Of a DNA stretch of 64,000 bases, positions 30,630 to 40,024 are shown piece after piece. Positions within the stretch are counted from its first letter, which is position 1, and each line of letters opens with the position of its first letter. This stretch comes from Streptomyces sp. NBC_01478 (GTDB taxonomy: Bacteria; Actinomycetota; Actinomycetes; Streptomycetales; Streptomycetaceae): NCBI RefSeq assembly GCF_036227225.1, contig NZ_CP109444.1:1178001-1242000 (forward strand), read 5' to 3'. Both the position numbers and the translations under genes were made by a program. Below the pieces are notes generated by a model. The model was not told where the DNA came from. It searched no databases and saw only the letters and a program-made list of their open reading frames with translations.

Positions 30630-32036
30630 CTACGGCTGGGCCGGCTTGCCTTTCGTGTAGAGCCAGGTCTGGAAGAGGGCACCGAGACTTCTGCCCGATT
30701 TCTGCTCCGCCAGGCTGACGAACTGTGCGGTGGTGCCGTGCCCGTAGCGGTGCCCGCCCGCCCACGCGCGCAGGATCGCGAGGAAGGTCTTGTCGCCGAC
30801 GGCCAGGCGCAGTTCGTGCAGGGCCATGGCTCCGCGGGCGTACACGGGCGTGCCGAAGATGTTGGCGCCGCTGCCCGGGTCGCCGGGCGGGAACGCCCAC
30901 AGGCCGTCGGTCGCCTTGCGGGCGTACAGCGCGTCGAAGGTCTGCTGGGCGGTCTTGCCGCCGTGCTGCTCGCTGTAGAGCCACTCCGCGTAGGTCGCGA
31001 ATCCCTCGTTGAGCCAGATGTCCTTCCAGGAGGTCAGCGACACGGAGTCCCCGAACCACTGGTGGGCGTTCTCGTGCACGAGGGTGCCGATGTCCGGCGC
31101 CGAGTCGTAGAGCGGCCGCCCCTGCGTCTCCAGCGCGTAGCCGACGTCCGGGGCGTGGTCGACGATCGACCCGGCCGAGCGGAACGGGTACGGCCCGAAC
31201 AGCTTGCTCTCCCACTCCAGGACGGAGGGCAGTTGCTTCAGCACGGGCGCGGCGGCGGTGGCCTCGCGCGGGTCGACGGCGTTGTACACCTTGACCCCGT
31301 CCCGGGTGGTGTACTGCTCGACCTTGAACTTCCCGACCGTCGCGGTGGCGAGGTAGGCGGCCATCGGCTCCGGCGCGTGCCAGCGGAAGGTGGTCTTCCC
31401 ATGAGCGGTCTTCTGCCCGAGGAGAACGCCGTTGGCGACCGCGGTGCGCCCCTGCGGGACCGTGATCGTGAAGTCGTACGACGACTTGTCCTTGGGGTGG
31501 CTGTTCGCCGGGAACCAGGTCATCGCGCCCTGCGGTTCGCCGGCCACGAAGGCGCCGTCGTCGGTGGCGATCCAGCCGTCCGCCGAGCCGTCCGGGTCGG
31601 TGACCTGCTGGGGAACGCCGTTGTAGGTGACGGTGACCTGGAACCGCTGTCCCTTGCGCACGGCGTGGCGCGGGGTGACGACGAGTTCCTGTCCGTCGCG
31701 GCGGAAGTCCGCCTTGACGTGGTCGACGGTGAGGCCGGTGACCTTGAGGCCCTTGAAGTCGAGGTCGAAGCGGGTGAGCTTCTCGGTGGCGCGGGCGGTG
31801 AGGACCGCCTTGCCGTCGAGGTGGCGGCCGACCGGGTCGTAGCGGAGCGTCAGGTCGTAGTGGGCCACGTGGTAGCCGCCGTTCCCGGAGAGCGGGAAGT
31901 ACGGGTCGCCCGCGCCGGCCGAGCCGATCGTCGTGGCGCCGGCCGGTGCGGCGGTCGCGAGCAGGGCCGCGAGGGCGACGGGGACGGTGGCGACGACGGC
32001 GCTGCGTCTTGTGGACTGCTGCCGGAGGTGCGTCAC
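30630..32036 (-). CDS. Secreted M1-family metallopeptidase
   Basis: This 468-residue protein carries a signal peptide (RRSAVVATVPVALAALLATAAPAGA) and an aminopeptidase-N-like beta-sandwich. The zinc-catalytic motif is HENAH at residues 321-325, followed by the third ligand in NEGFATYAEW. The exopeptidase GxMEN signature seems altered: the region reads VGYALETQG, so substrate choice may differ from classic aminopeptidases. GTG 32036 has AGGAG at a spacing of 6; a longer start at 32093 would precede the signal peptide and is unlikely. It is the first gene of a co-directional group with L,D-transpeptidase and two-component genes. Confidence 0.9.
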   Translation of the reverse strand: MTHLRQQSTRRSAVVATVPVALAALLATAAPAGATTIGSAGAGDPYFPLSGNGGYHVAHYDLTLRYDPVGRHLDGKAVLTARATEKLTRFDLDFKGLKVTGLTVDHVKADFRRDGQELVVTPRHAVRKGQRFQVTVTYNGVPQQVTDPDGSADGWIATDDGAFVAGEPQGAMTWFPANSHPKDKSSYDFTITVPQGRTAVANGVLLGQKTAHGKTTFRWHAPEPMAAYLATATVGKFKVEQYTTRDGVKVYNAVDPREATAAAPVLKQLPSVLEWESKLFGPYPFRSAGSIVDHAPDVGYALETQGRPLYDSAPDIGTLVHENAHQWFGDSVSLTSWKDIWLNEGFATYAEWLYSEQHGGKTAQQTFDALYARKATDGLWAFPPGDPGSGANIFGTPVYARGAMALHELRLAVGDKTFLAILRAWAGGHRYGHGTTAQFVSLAEQKSGRSLGALFQTWLYTKGKPAQP

Positions 32037-32102
32037 ATGCGCTCCTACTGGGTGAGGGGGGTGATCATCCGTGTCAGAGACTAGGCCGCACACGCCCTCG
32101 GA

Positions 32103-32130
32103 ATCCCTCTTGTTGAAGCAAACTTGTCAA
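32103..32130 (-). promoter_or_regulatory. Putative promoter of the M1 peptidase gene
   Basis: Reading the minus strand, TTGACA (32130-32125) is followed 16 nt later by AGGGAT (32108-32103). The -35 matches the housekeeping consensus and the -10 is weak. It would give a leader of about 60 nt before GTG 32036. Confidence 0.4.
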
Positions 32131-32218
32131 GTGGCGGGCAGCCACCCGCTCGGTCCCCGGATCACCCCGAAGCGAAAGGCTGCCGCACGGCGTGGGATTC
32201 CGGAAGCGCGAGCCCGAC

Positions 32219-32575
32219 TCACGCGGTACGGGCGACCGGCACCCGGTCGCTGACGTGGTGGACGACCCCGAGGTCGTGGGAGATGAACAGGAGGGGCACG
32301 CCCGTGTCGTGGCGCAGGTCGGCGAGGAGGTCCAGGATCTGGGCCTGGACGGAGACGAGGACCGACGCCGACAGCCCTACCTGGTCGAGCAGTTCGGCCA
32401 CCCTGGCGCGGCGCGCCCGCCCCTGGTCGAAGGAGCCGAGCGGATCCTGCTGCACGGCCTGGACGCTTTGCCGCAGCGGGCGCCGCGCGCTCGGGCACCC
32501 CGGTCCAGGGAACGCCGTCGAACCGTACCGATCCCGCGTCACCCAGGCGCGTCCGTCGCGGGACGTGCCCGGGTG
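32219..32575 (-). pseudogene. Remnant of an oligopeptide/dipeptide ABC transporter ATPase (DppF/OppF-like)
   Basis: The minus-strand reading contains pieces of the family in order: RRPLRQSVQAVQQDPLGSFD (Q-loop region), RARRARVAELLDQVGL, then VSVQAQILDLLADL and VPLLFISHDLGVVHHVSDRV (H-loop), ending at a stop at 32219. Walker A upstream, the LSGGQ signature and Walker B are absent: the segment between DQVGL and VSVQAQ is missing about 30-35 residues. The 5' part is lost into unrelated sequence next to oleate hydratase. It cannot encode a working ATPase. It shows that a peptide importer operon once stood here and was deleted. Confidence 0.8.
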
Positions 32576-32603
32576 ATGCGGGGCCGGGGCGGGCGCGGGC
32601 AGG

Positions 32604-34172
32604 TCAGTGGCGGTGCATCGTGCGCAGGGCGTCGACCAGCACCCTCGGGTCGTGGCCGCCCTTGTAGACCGGCGGCGGCTGCCGGTCCAGGTCCAGGAGC
32701 TGGGCCACGGCGGTCCAGGCGGTGCGTACCGAGTACTCGACGGTGAAGACGACGTCGTCGGGGACCTCGGCGTACTGGCCGATGAAGGCCAGGTTGGTGG
32801 AGCCCTCGGGGACGACCTGCGGGCGGTCTCCCGCACTGCGGACCAGGAACTGGCTGGTGATGTACGGCATCAGCGCCGGGATCACGATCGAGTGGTCGAG
32901 GATCTGCGGGCCCTCCTCGAAGCGGAGGTGGTGCAGGACCTCGTCCAGGATCTCCCGGCCCGTGCACGCGCGCATCGGCTTGCGGACGAAGTCGCCCTCC
33001 CTGTCCGGGAAGAGGCCGTACCCCCACCACACGAAGGTGTCCTCGGGCTGCTCGTGGAAGTGCGGCTGGTGGTTGAGGACGATGGTCAGCAGCCAGTTGG
33101 AGTCCTTGAACGTGATCAGCCCGCCCTTGCCGGCCTCACTGCCGCTGAACTTCTCCATCAGCGCGAAGAAGGTCGGGTCCTTCGTCGTCACCGTGAAGGA
33201 CGCCCAAGTGGAGTCCGTGATGGAGGAGTTGAAGACCGACGGGTCCCCCAGCCGGCCCGGTCGCTTCGCCGCGAGCGTCTCCCACAGCCGCCAGGATCCC
33301 GCGCTGCCGGAACTGTCCAGCACGGGCGCGGTGTCGGTCGAGCCGAGCGTCGAGTCTGCCGTCATCGAGCCGTTGGTGACCAGCACGAGGTCACCGCGGC
33401 CGAGCACTGTCTCCTCGCTACGGCCCTCCCGCGTCCAGGTGAGCGCCTCCACGGTGAGCGCGTCCCCTTCGGCCAGCCGCAAGTCGGTTACCCGCGTGCC
33501 GAGTTGGACGGTCACTCCCTGCTCGGTCAGCCATTTCACCAGCGGGCGCACGATGGAGTCGTACTGGTTGAAACGGGTCCGGTAGATCCCCGACATGGAG
33601 TCGAAGGTCTTGAAGAGGTGGACGAAGCGGTTGAGGTAGCGGCGGAACTCGATCGCGCTGTGCCACGGCTCGAAGGCGAAAGTGGTGCACCACATCCACC
33701 AGAAGTCGGTGCGGAAGAAGCCTTCGCCGAAGCAGTCCGTGATGCGCTTGCCGTCGAGCAGGTGCTCCGGGGTGCTCACGCACTTCACCAGTTCCAGCCG
33801 GTCGCGCTCGGAGAAGCCCATGGAGTGCGTGTCGACGACCTTGCCCGCCGCGTCGACGAGCCGGGCGTGGTCGTCCCAGGCGAAGTCCTCGTGGAAGGCG
33901 AAGGTGTCCTCGGTCACCGACTTCGACGGGTCGTCCAGGGACGGGATCGAGCCCAGCAGGTCGTAGGTGCAGTCGAAGTGGATCTCGAACATCCGGCCGC
34001 CGCGCATCGTGTACCCGGTCTCGGGCGATCCGGCCGCGTCCAGGCTGCCGCCCTTCCGGTCCTGCTCCTCCAGGATCACGATGTCCGACCCTGCGAACCC
34101 GCCCTCGCGGATCAGGAACGCCGCCGCGGACAAGGACGCGATGCCGCTTCCGACCAGGTAAGCCTTCGCCAT
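32604..34172 (-). CDS. ohyA: Oleate hydratase (myosin-cross-reactive antigen family)
   Basis: This 522-residue FAD enzyme adds water to the cis-9 double bond of oleic acid to make 10-hydroxystearate. The N-terminal FAD fold is AKAYLVGSGIASLSAAAFLI with EEQDRKGGSLD; further family blocks are MRGGRMFEIHFDCTYDLL, FRTDFWWMWCTTFAFEPWHS and FNQYDSIVRPLVKWL. ATG 34172 has GGAGGGG at a spacing of about 9. The enzyme may detoxify unsaturated fatty acids in membranes. It lies alone, between the ABC remnant and a PPOX gene. Confidence 0.95.
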   Translation of the reverse strand: MAKAYLVGSGIASLSAAAFLIREGGFAGSDIVILEEQDRKGGSLDAAGSPETGYTMRGGRMFEIHFDCTYDLLGSIPSLDDPSKSVTEDTFAFHEDFAWDDHARLVDAAGKVVDTHSMGFSERDRLELVKCVSTPEHLLDGKRITDCFGEGFFRTDFWWMWCTTFAFEPWHSAIEFRRYLNRFVHLFKTFDSMSGIYRTRFNQYDSIVRPLVKWLTEQGVTVQLGTRVTDLRLAEGDALTVEALTWTREGRSEETVLGRGDLVLVTNGSMTADSTLGSTDTAPVLDSSGSAGSWRLWETLAAKRPGRLGDPSVFNSSITDSTWASFTVTTKDPTFFALMEKFSGSEAGKGGLITFKDSNWLLTIVLNHQPHFHEQPEDTFVWWGYGLFPDREGDFVRKPMRACTGREILDEVLHHLRFEEGPQILDHSIVIPALMPYITSQFLVRSAGDRPQVVPEGSTNLAFIGQYAEVPDDVVFTVEYSVRTAWTAVAQLLDLDRQPPPVYKGGHDPRVLVDALRTMHRH

Positions 34173-34364
34173 GAACGCCGCCCCTCCTTCGTGCCGCGAC
34201 CACGGGCGGCCCGGGCGGGAGCGCGGGCACTTCACCGGCGTACGGTCGGCCTCCCCAGCCTCGGCCGCGGGGCTGTCGCCCGCAGCAGGGCGGGGCCGAA
34301 CGAGTGATCCGTCGGCCCGAAGGGGAAACCCCTGCGTCAGCCGCCTGCCCGGAGATGCGGCCTG

Positions 34365-35024
34365 CTACTCGTACCGGTACTTCAGCGAGTCCGCCTCCGT
34401 CTGCTCGATGTCGGCGATCGTCAACTCCGGCATCCGCAGTTGGGCCAGCGTCACCTCGGCCGAGGTCGGCTGGGCGTCCGCCGGCAGCCACTGCTCCGGC
34501 TTCCAGGCCCCGCTGCGCAGCAGCGACTTGGGGCAGTGAGGGTAGACCTCCTCGATCCCCACCACCAGCGCACTGGCCGGCGGCTTGCCCACGGCCGTCA
34601 ACTGCGACAGCAGGTCCGGGCGGGTGGAGACCACGGCCCGGCCGTTCACCCTGAGTGTCGTGGTCCGCCCCGGGATGACGAACAGCAGCCCGGCCCGTCC
34701 GGTGGCCACGACGTTCTGCAGGGTGTCCAGACGCTTGTTGCCGGTCGCGTCCGGTATCGCCACCGTCCGTGCGTCCAGGACGGCCACGAATCCGGCGGGG
34801 CCGCCGCGCGGGGAGACGTCGCAGTTGCCCTCCGTGTCGGCGCTGGCGACCAGGACCAGCGACGAGCAACCGATCAACTGCCGGGTCTGCTCGGTGAGTT
34901 CGGTCATCTGCTTGCGCACGGCCGTATCACGAGGGAGTCCGTAGACCCGGCGCAGCGCCTCCTCGTCACGTACGGCATCGAGATGGAGCGAGTCGAACGC
35001 ACTGCCGGCGAGTGATGTCGTCAT
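34365..35024 (-). CDS. Pyridoxamine-5'-phosphate-oxidase-like FMN protein
   Basis: This 219-residue protein has the split-barrel PPOX fold: LIGCSSLVLVASADTEGNCDVSPRGGPAGFVAVLD, IPDATGNKRLDTLQNVVATGRAGLLFVIPG and LRVNGRAVVST. The wording fits the subgroup of FMN/F420-type PPOX proteins often seen in actinobacteria (MSMEG_1061-like), which act as flavin oxidoreductases rather than true PNPOx. The C-terminal YPHCPKSLLRSGAWKPEQW is characteristic. ATG 35024 is the first methionine of the conserved region. The 192-nt gap to ohyA downstream holds no recognised element. Confidence 0.87.
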   Translation of the reverse strand: MTTSLAGSAFDSLHLDAVRDEEALRRVYGLPRDTAVRKQMTELTEQTRQLIGCSSLVLVASADTEGNCDVSPRGGPAGFVAVLDARTVAIPDATGNKRLDTLQNVVATGRAGLLFVIPGRTTTLRVNGRAVVSTRPDLLSQLTAVGKPPASALVVGIEEVYPHCPKSLLRSGAWKPEQWLPADAQPTSAEVTLAQLRMPELTIADIEQTEADSLKYRYE

Positions 35025-35109
35025 GCCTCCGAGCCTATGCGGCCGACCTGCGCGGGAGCTCGGAGTTTTCCGTCGGTGATCCGGCTCCTCTCGGTCCCCC
35101 GTCGTACGG

Positions 35110-37077
35110 CTACACCTCGATGTGCCAGCCCATGATGATCGTCCGGTCGCGGGGCAGGCCGAAGTGCTCGGCGGCGTCGGCCGTGATGTGGGAGGTGGCG
35201 ATGAACAGCCGTTTGCGCCAGGGCGCCATCGTGGGTGCCGGGCCGCGCCGCAGCTCGATCGTCGACAGGAAGTAGGACGCCTGGTCGAGCAGCAACGGCC
35301 CCTCGGTGTCCGCCGGGTCGAGCATGGCCAGCGTGCCGGGCACGTCCGGTGTCTCCATGTAGCCGAAGCGGGCGGTGACATGGACCATCCCGTCGTCGGC
35401 GTAGCCGAGGCCGTCGACGACGATCCGCCGGTCGGCCGGGACGCGGGGCACGGGCTCGGTCTCGATGGAGAGGATCACGACCTGCTCGTGCCGTACGTGG
35501 TTGTGTTCCACGTTGGCCCGCATGGCGAGCGGCGCCGTCTGCTTGCCCCGGTTGAGGAACACCGCCGTGCCCGGGACCTGGAGCACCGGCCGCTCCCCGC
35601 TGCGGAGTTCGTCGACGAACTCGCGCAACGAGCCCTCGTGGTCGGCCCGTTCGGCGGTGACGAGCTCGCGGCCGCGCTGCCAGGTCGTCATGACGGTGAA
35701 CGCGGTGAGGCCGATCAGCAGCGGCAGCCACGCGCCGTGGACGAGCTTGGTCAGGTTGGCCGCCACGAACAGCAGGTCGACGGTGAGCAGCAGGGTCGCG
35801 CCGGTGGCGATCAGCCACAGGGGCGTGCCCCATTTCGCGCGGGCGACGTAGAAGAACAGCAGGGTGGTGATGGTGATGGTGCCGGTGACCGCCATGCCGA
35901 ACGCGAAGGCCAGCGCCGCGGAGCTGCGGAACGCGAAGACCAGGGTGAGGACCGAGACCATGAGCAGCCAGTTGATCCAGGGGACGTAGATCTGGCCGAT
36001 GGTGGACTCGGAGGTGTGCGCGATCCGCAGCCTCGGCAGATAGCCGAGCCGGGCGGCCTGGGAGGCGACCGAGTAGGCGCCGGTGATCACCGCCTGCGAG
36101 GCGATCACGGTGGCCGCCGTGGCGAGCAGGACCATCGGCCAGCGTCCCCAGTGGGGCACGAGCAGGAAGAACGGGCTGCTGATGTTGTCCGGGTCGTCGA
36201 GGATCAGCGCGCCCTGCCCGAAGTAGCTCAGGACACAGGCGGGGAAGACGAGGAGCAGCCAGCCGCGGGTGATGGCCCGGCGGCCGAAGTGCCCCATGTC
36301 CGCGTAGAGGGCCTCCGCGCCGGTGACCGCGAGCACGACCGCGGCGAGCGCGAAGAAGGCGGTGCCGAAGTGGCCGAAGAGAAAGCCCAGCGCGTAACTC
36401 GGCCACAGCGCCCGGAGAATGGCCGGGTGATCGGCGATCCCGACGACACCGCACGCGCCGATCGCCACGAACCAGAGGATCATGATCGGCCCGAACACCC
36501 GGCCCACCGCCGCGGTTCCCCTGCGCTGCACCAGGAACAGCAGCACGATGATCACCGCGGTGACCGGCACGACCGCGTCGTCCAGCGACGGTTCGACGAC
36601 CTTGAGCCCCTCGACCGCGGACAGCACCGAGATCGCCGGCGTGATCATGCTGTCGCCGAAGAACAGCGACGCCCCGAAGATGCCCAGCGCGGTCAGCGCG
36701 ACGGCGGCCCGCCGCCCCCGCTGTGAACTCCAGCGCCCCACGAGGGTGATCAGCGCCATGATGCCGCCCTCGCCGTCGTTGTCGGCGCGCATCGCCAGCA
36801 GCACATAGGTGACCGTGACGATGACCGTCACCGACCAGAAGACCAGCGACACCACCCCGTACACGTTCTGGGTGCTGACCGGGACCGGGTGCGGGTCGCC
36901 CGGGCTGAACACGGTCTGGAGGGTGTAGATCGGGCTGGTCCCGATGTCCCCGAAGACCACGCCGAGAGCACCGATCACCACCGCGAGCCGCACCGCGTCC
37001 CGCGCACTCGGCGGACGAGTCTGTGGCGGCCCCGCGGGCGCCTCGTCCGCTGCGGCCCCGTGCCCATGATCGGTCAT
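35110..37077 (-). CDS. kup: Kup-family potassium uptake protein
   Basis: This 655-residue membrane protein has about 12 membrane segments in the first 450 residues and a cytoplasmic C-terminal domain. The Kup signatures are VVFGDIGTSPIYTLQTVFSP near residue 42 and GIFGASLFFGDSMITPAISVLSAVEGL near 150. It acts as a K+/H+ symporter for potassium uptake, also at low pH. ATG 37077 has a GGGAGG sequence close upstream. The 215-nt gap to the divergent DUF488 gene shows no recognisable ydaO-type (c-di-AMP) riboswitch. Confidence 0.95.
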   Translation of the reverse strand: MTDHGHGAAADEAPAGPPQTRPPSARDAVRLAVVIGALGVVFGDIGTSPIYTLQTVFSPGDPHPVPVSTQNVYGVVSLVFWSVTVIVTVTYVLLAMRADNDGEGGIMALITLVGRWSSQRGRRAAVALTALGIFGASLFFGDSMITPAISVLSAVEGLKVVEPSLDDAVVPVTAVIIVLLFLVQRRGTAAVGRVFGPIMILWFVAIGACGVVGIADHPAILRALWPSYALGFLFGHFGTAFFALAAVVLAVTGAEALYADMGHFGRRAITRGWLLLVFPACVLSYFGQGALILDDPDNISSPFFLLVPHWGRWPMVLLATAATVIASQAVITGAYSVASQAARLGYLPRLRIAHTSESTIGQIYVPWINWLLMVSVLTLVFAFRSSAALAFAFGMAVTGTITITTLLFFYVARAKWGTPLWLIATGATLLLTVDLLFVAANLTKLVHGAWLPLLIGLTAFTVMTTWQRGRELVTAERADHEGSLREFVDELRSGERPVLQVPGTAVFLNRGKQTAPLAMRANVEHNHVRHEQVVILSIETEPVPRVPADRRIVVDGLGYADDGMVHVTARFGYMETPDVPGTLAMLDPADTEGPLLLDQASYFLSTIELRRGPAPTMAPWRKRLFIATSHITADAAEHFGLPRDRTIIMGWHIEV

Positions 37078-37292
37078 GGTGATCCTCCCTTCGGCGGACC
37101 GCGATACCGCAGGCCCGGTGCGCCGGGGCGGACACTACCCATGCGCCGGTGCTATCGCCCGCAGGTGCACGCCACTTCGCCCCGGGCCGTGTCGCTCGAC
37201 ACCCTTGTCCAGGTGGCGCCGCGTCGCCCCCGTCCCCCGCGCCCGCCCCACGTAGGCTCACGGCACCACCGCCACCCGAGGGAGCCCCGCCC

Positions 37293-37643
37293 GTGACCGT
37301 CCGAGTGCGCCGTGTCTACGATCCGCCCGAGCCCGAGGACGGTGTGCGCGTCCTGGTCGACCGGCTGTGGCCGCGCGGCCTGTCCAAGGACGCGGCCCGC
37401 GTCGACGAGTGGCCCAAGCCCCTCACCCCGTCCACCGAACTGCGCCGCTGGTACCACGCGGGCGAGGGGTCCCACGACGAGTTCAGCAGCCGCTACGAGG
37501 CGGAGCTCGCCGAACCCGAGGCGGCTCAACTCCTGCACACTTTGCGGAACTTGGTCCGGATGGGGCCGGTGACCCTGGTCACGGCGGTCAGGTCACCGCA
37601 GGAGAGTCACGCCTCGGTGCTGGCCCGCCTCCTGGAGGGGTGA
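37293..37643 (+). CDS. DUF488 family protein (YeaO-like)
   Basis: This 116-residue soluble protein starts at GTG 37293 with GGGAG at a spacing of about 9. The family pattern is clear: RVRRVYDPPEPEDGVRVLVDRLWPRGLSKDAARVDEWPKPLTPS, then LRRWYHA and VTLVTAVRSPQESHASVL. Members are widespread in bacteria without an assigned function. A longer frame exists upstream but lacks family similarity. It is divergent from kup and convergent with a flavoprotein dehydrogenase. Confidence 0.88.
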   Translation: MTVRVRRVYDPPEPEDGVRVLVDRLWPRGLSKDAARVDEWPKPLTPSTELRRWYHAGEGSHDEFSSRYEAELAEPEAAQLLHTLRNLVRMGPVTLVTAVRSPQESHASVLARLLEG

Positions 37644-37679
37644 GGAGACGGGCCGCAGGCCGATGGGCGTACCGGTTCC

Positions 37680-39353
37680 TCAGGCCGTCTGCTTGGCCGC
37701 CGCTCGTCCCGCCGCGCGCCCGGAGAAGAGGCAGCCGCCGAGGAAGGTCCCTTCGAGGGCGTTGTAGCCGTGGACTCCGCCGCCGCCGAAGCCGGCGACC
37801 TCGCCCGCCGCGTACAGTCCGCCGATCGGCGCCCCGTCCGCGCCCAGCGCGCGGGAGTCGAGGTCGGTCTGGATGCCGCCGAGGGTCTTGCGGGTGAGGA
37901 CGTGCAGCTTGACGCCGATCAGGGGGCCTGCCGCCGGGTCGAGGATGCGGTGCGGGGTGGCGACGCGGCCGAGCCGGTCGCCGATGTAGCGGCGGGCGTT
38001 GCGGATGCCCTGGATCTGGGAGTCCTTGCTGTAGGGGTTGGCCATCTGGAGGTCGCGGGCCTCGATCTGGCGCCGCACCACGGCCGCGTCCAGGAGCGGC
38101 TTGTCGGTCAACTGGTTCATCTTCTCGACCAGTTGCTCAAGACTGTCGGCGGTCACGAAGTCCGCGCCCTTGCGCAGGAAGGCGTCCACCGGGCCGGGCG
38201 CGCCCTTGCCGAGCAGCCGGTCGCGCAGGACGGCTTTCTTGTCCTTGGCGGTGATGTCGGGGTTCTGCTCGGAGCCCGACAGCGCGAACTCCTTCTCGAT
38301 GATCTTCTGGGTGAGGATGAACCAGGAGTGGTCGTGCTCCGCCAAGTCCGCCGTCGTACGCAGGTACTTGAGGGTGTTGAGGGTGTCGTAGCCCGGCAGG
38401 CACGGGTCGGGCAGGCGGCGGCCGAGGGCGTCGAACCAGAGGGAGGACGGGCCGGGCAGGATGCGGATGCCGTGGCCGGGCCAGACCGGGTTCCAGTTCT
38501 GCAGGCCCTCGGTGTAGTGCCACATGCGGTCGCGGTTGACGAGCCGTATGCCCGCCTCGGCGCTGATGTCGAGCATCCGGCCGTCGACGTAGGCCGGCAC
38601 ACCGGTGATCATCTCGGCGGGCGGGGTGCCGAGGCGCTCGGGCCAGTAGCGGCGGACGATGTCGTGGTTGGCGCCGATGCCGCCGGTGGTGACGACGACG
38701 GCCTGCGCGGTGAGTTCGAAATCGCCGATCGCCTCGCGGCTGGAGGAGACGCCCCGGGCGGCGTTGTCCTCGGCGAGGACCGTGCCGCGGACGCCGCGCG
38801 CCTCGCCCTCCGCGACCACCAACTCGTCGACCTGGTGGCGGTGGTAGAAGGTGAGGAGTCCGTCGCGGGCGGCCTGCCGGGCGTAGTCCACGAAGGGTTC
38901 GACGACTCCGGTGCCGGTGCCCCAGGTGACGTGGAAGCGCGGGACGGAGTTGCCGTGTCCGTGGGCGCGCAGGTCGCCGCGCTCCGCCCAGCCCACGGTG
39001 GGCAGCAGCTTGATGCCGTGGCTCTCCAGCCAGGGCCGCTTCTCGCCGGCCGCGAACTCGACGTAGGCGCGCGCCCAGCGCACCGCCCACACGTCCTCGT
39101 CGTCGACGCGGTCGAAGCCGGCGCTGCCCTGCCAGTCGTTCCAGGCGAGGTCGAAGGAGTCCTTGATGCCGAGGCGACGCTGCTCCGGGGAGTCGACGAG
39201 GAACAGCCCGCCGAAGGACCAGAACGCCTGGCCGCCGAGGTTGGCCGCGTTCTCCTGGTCGACGAGCGCGACCCTGCGTCCCCGGCTGGTCAGTTCATGG
39301 GCCGCGACCAGACCGGCCAGACCGGCTCCGACGACGATGACGTCCGCATCCAT
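37680..39353 (-). CDS. FAD-binding dehydrogenase (KstD/fumarate-reductase flavoprotein-like)
   Basis: This 557-residue flavoenzyme begins MDADVIVVGAGLAGLVAAHELTSRGRRVALVDQE, an FAD Rossmann motif, and has the C-terminal block IGGLYAAGEVAGFGGGGVHGYNALEGTFLGGCLFSGRAAG typical of FAD-dependent dehydrogenases related to 3-ketosteroid-delta1-dehydrogenase and fumarate reductase. The dehydrogenated substrate is unknown. ATG 39353 with GAGAAGGGC upstream is chosen; a TTG 36 nt earlier is in frame but would overlap the regulator's end. It follows a TetR gene on the same strand by 28 nt, so it is probably that regulator's target. Confidence 0.88.
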   Translation of the reverse strand: MDADVIVVGAGLAGLVAAHELTSRGRRVALVDQENAANLGGQAFWSFGGLFLVDSPEQRRLGIKDSFDLAWNDWQGSAGFDRVDDEDVWAVRWARAYVEFAAGEKRPWLESHGIKLLPTVGWAERGDLRAHGHGNSVPRFHVTWGTGTGVVEPFVDYARQAARDGLLTFYHRHQVDELVVAEGEARGVRGTVLAEDNAARGVSSSREAIGDFELTAQAVVVTTGGIGANHDIVRRYWPERLGTPPAEMITGVPAYVDGRMLDISAEAGIRLVNRDRMWHYTEGLQNWNPVWPGHGIRILPGPSSLWFDALGRRLPDPCLPGYDTLNTLKYLRTTADLAEHDHSWFILTQKIIEKEFALSGSEQNPDITAKDKKAVLRDRLLGKGAPGPVDAFLRKGADFVTADSLEQLVEKMNQLTDKPLLDAAVVRRQIEARDLQMANPYSKDSQIQGIRNARRYIGDRLGRVATPHRILDPAAGPLIGVKLHVLTRKTLGGIQTDLDSRALGADGAPIGGLYAAGEVAGFGGGGVHGYNALEGTFLGGCLFSGRAAGRAAAKQTA

Positions 39354-39381
39354 GGCGACGTTGCCCTTCTCAAGTTGGTTG

Positions 39382-40008
39382 TCATTCAAGGGTGTTGCTG
39401 CCGTCGGTCAGCAGCGCGGTGAGGAGTTGCTTGAGCCAGACACGGGCGTGCTCCACGTCCTTGTCCAGCAGCAGTTGGGTGGTGACCCCGTCGTACGCGG
39501 CGACCACGGCGTACGACGCCGCGTCCAAGTCGCCGAGCACGGCGGGGAGTTCGACCAGGCCCCGGGCGCGGGCGAGCCGGTGCGCGATCGCCCCGCGCAG
39601 CCGCGCCCGGTGGTCGAGCAGGGTCTGCGCGACGGCCGGGTTCCGGGCCGCGTGCACCAGGAAGTCCGTCTTGACCAGGAGCCAGTCCAGGTCGAGGAGG
39701 AGCACGTCGGTGACGCGGTCCACGGCGGCCGGTACGTCGAGGTCCGGTCCGTCGAGGGCGAAGGCACCGGACACCTGGTCCGCGATCAGCTCGGCCCGCT
39801 CCTGGTAGAGGGCGAAGAACAGCTCGTCCAAGCTGTCGAAGTTCGAGTAGAAGGCACCCCTGCTGTAACCGGCGGCCTCGCAGACCTCCTCGATGGAGAC
39901 CCGCCCGTACCCCTTGGCGGCGAACACCGCGAACGCGGCGGCCAGCAGATTGGCCCGAGTACGGACACGGCGCCTGGTCACACGCTTGGGCGTCACCTCA
40001 GTCACCAT
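39382..40008 (-). CDS. TetR-family transcriptional regulator
   Basis: This 208-residue regulator has the DNA-binding domain RANLLAAAFAVFAAKGYGRVSIEEVCEAAGYSRGAFYSNFDSLDELF at about residues 18-62 and a helical C-terminal domain. GAFYSNF is characteristic of the AcrR/TetR_N type. ATG 40008 has GGAGG at a spacing of 7. Its upstream gap to the alkB-like gene carries two overlapping GATAC/GTATC dyads close to the start. It likely represses itself, the downstream FAD dehydrogenase (28 nt away) and perhaps the divergent gene. Confidence 0.92.
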   Translation of the reverse strand: MVTEVTPKRVTRRRVRTRANLLAAAFAVFAAKGYGRVSIEEVCEAAGYSRGAFYSNFDSLDELFFALYQERAELIADQVSGAFALDGPDLDVPAAVDRVTDVLLLDLDWLLVKTDFLVHAARNPAVAQTLLDHRARLRGAIAHRLARARGLVELPAVLGDLDAASYAVVAAYDGVTTQLLLDKDVEHARVWLKQLLTALLTDGSNTLE

Positions 40009-40024
40009 GCCCGGACCTCCAGTC

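Noticed and set aside
32219..32836. A functional 205-residue ABC ATPase
   Set aside because: Walker A, signature and Walker B are missing, and the upstream part of the frame is antisense to oleate hydratase.
37078..37292. c-di-AMP (ydaO) riboswitch upstream of kup
   Set aside because: Such elements precede some potassium-transporter genes, but I could not recognise the conserved core in this 215-nt gap.
39354..39389. TTG start for the FAD dehydrogenase at 39389
   Set aside because: It would overlap the tetR stop, and ATG 39353 has a better ribosome binding site directly before the FAD motif.
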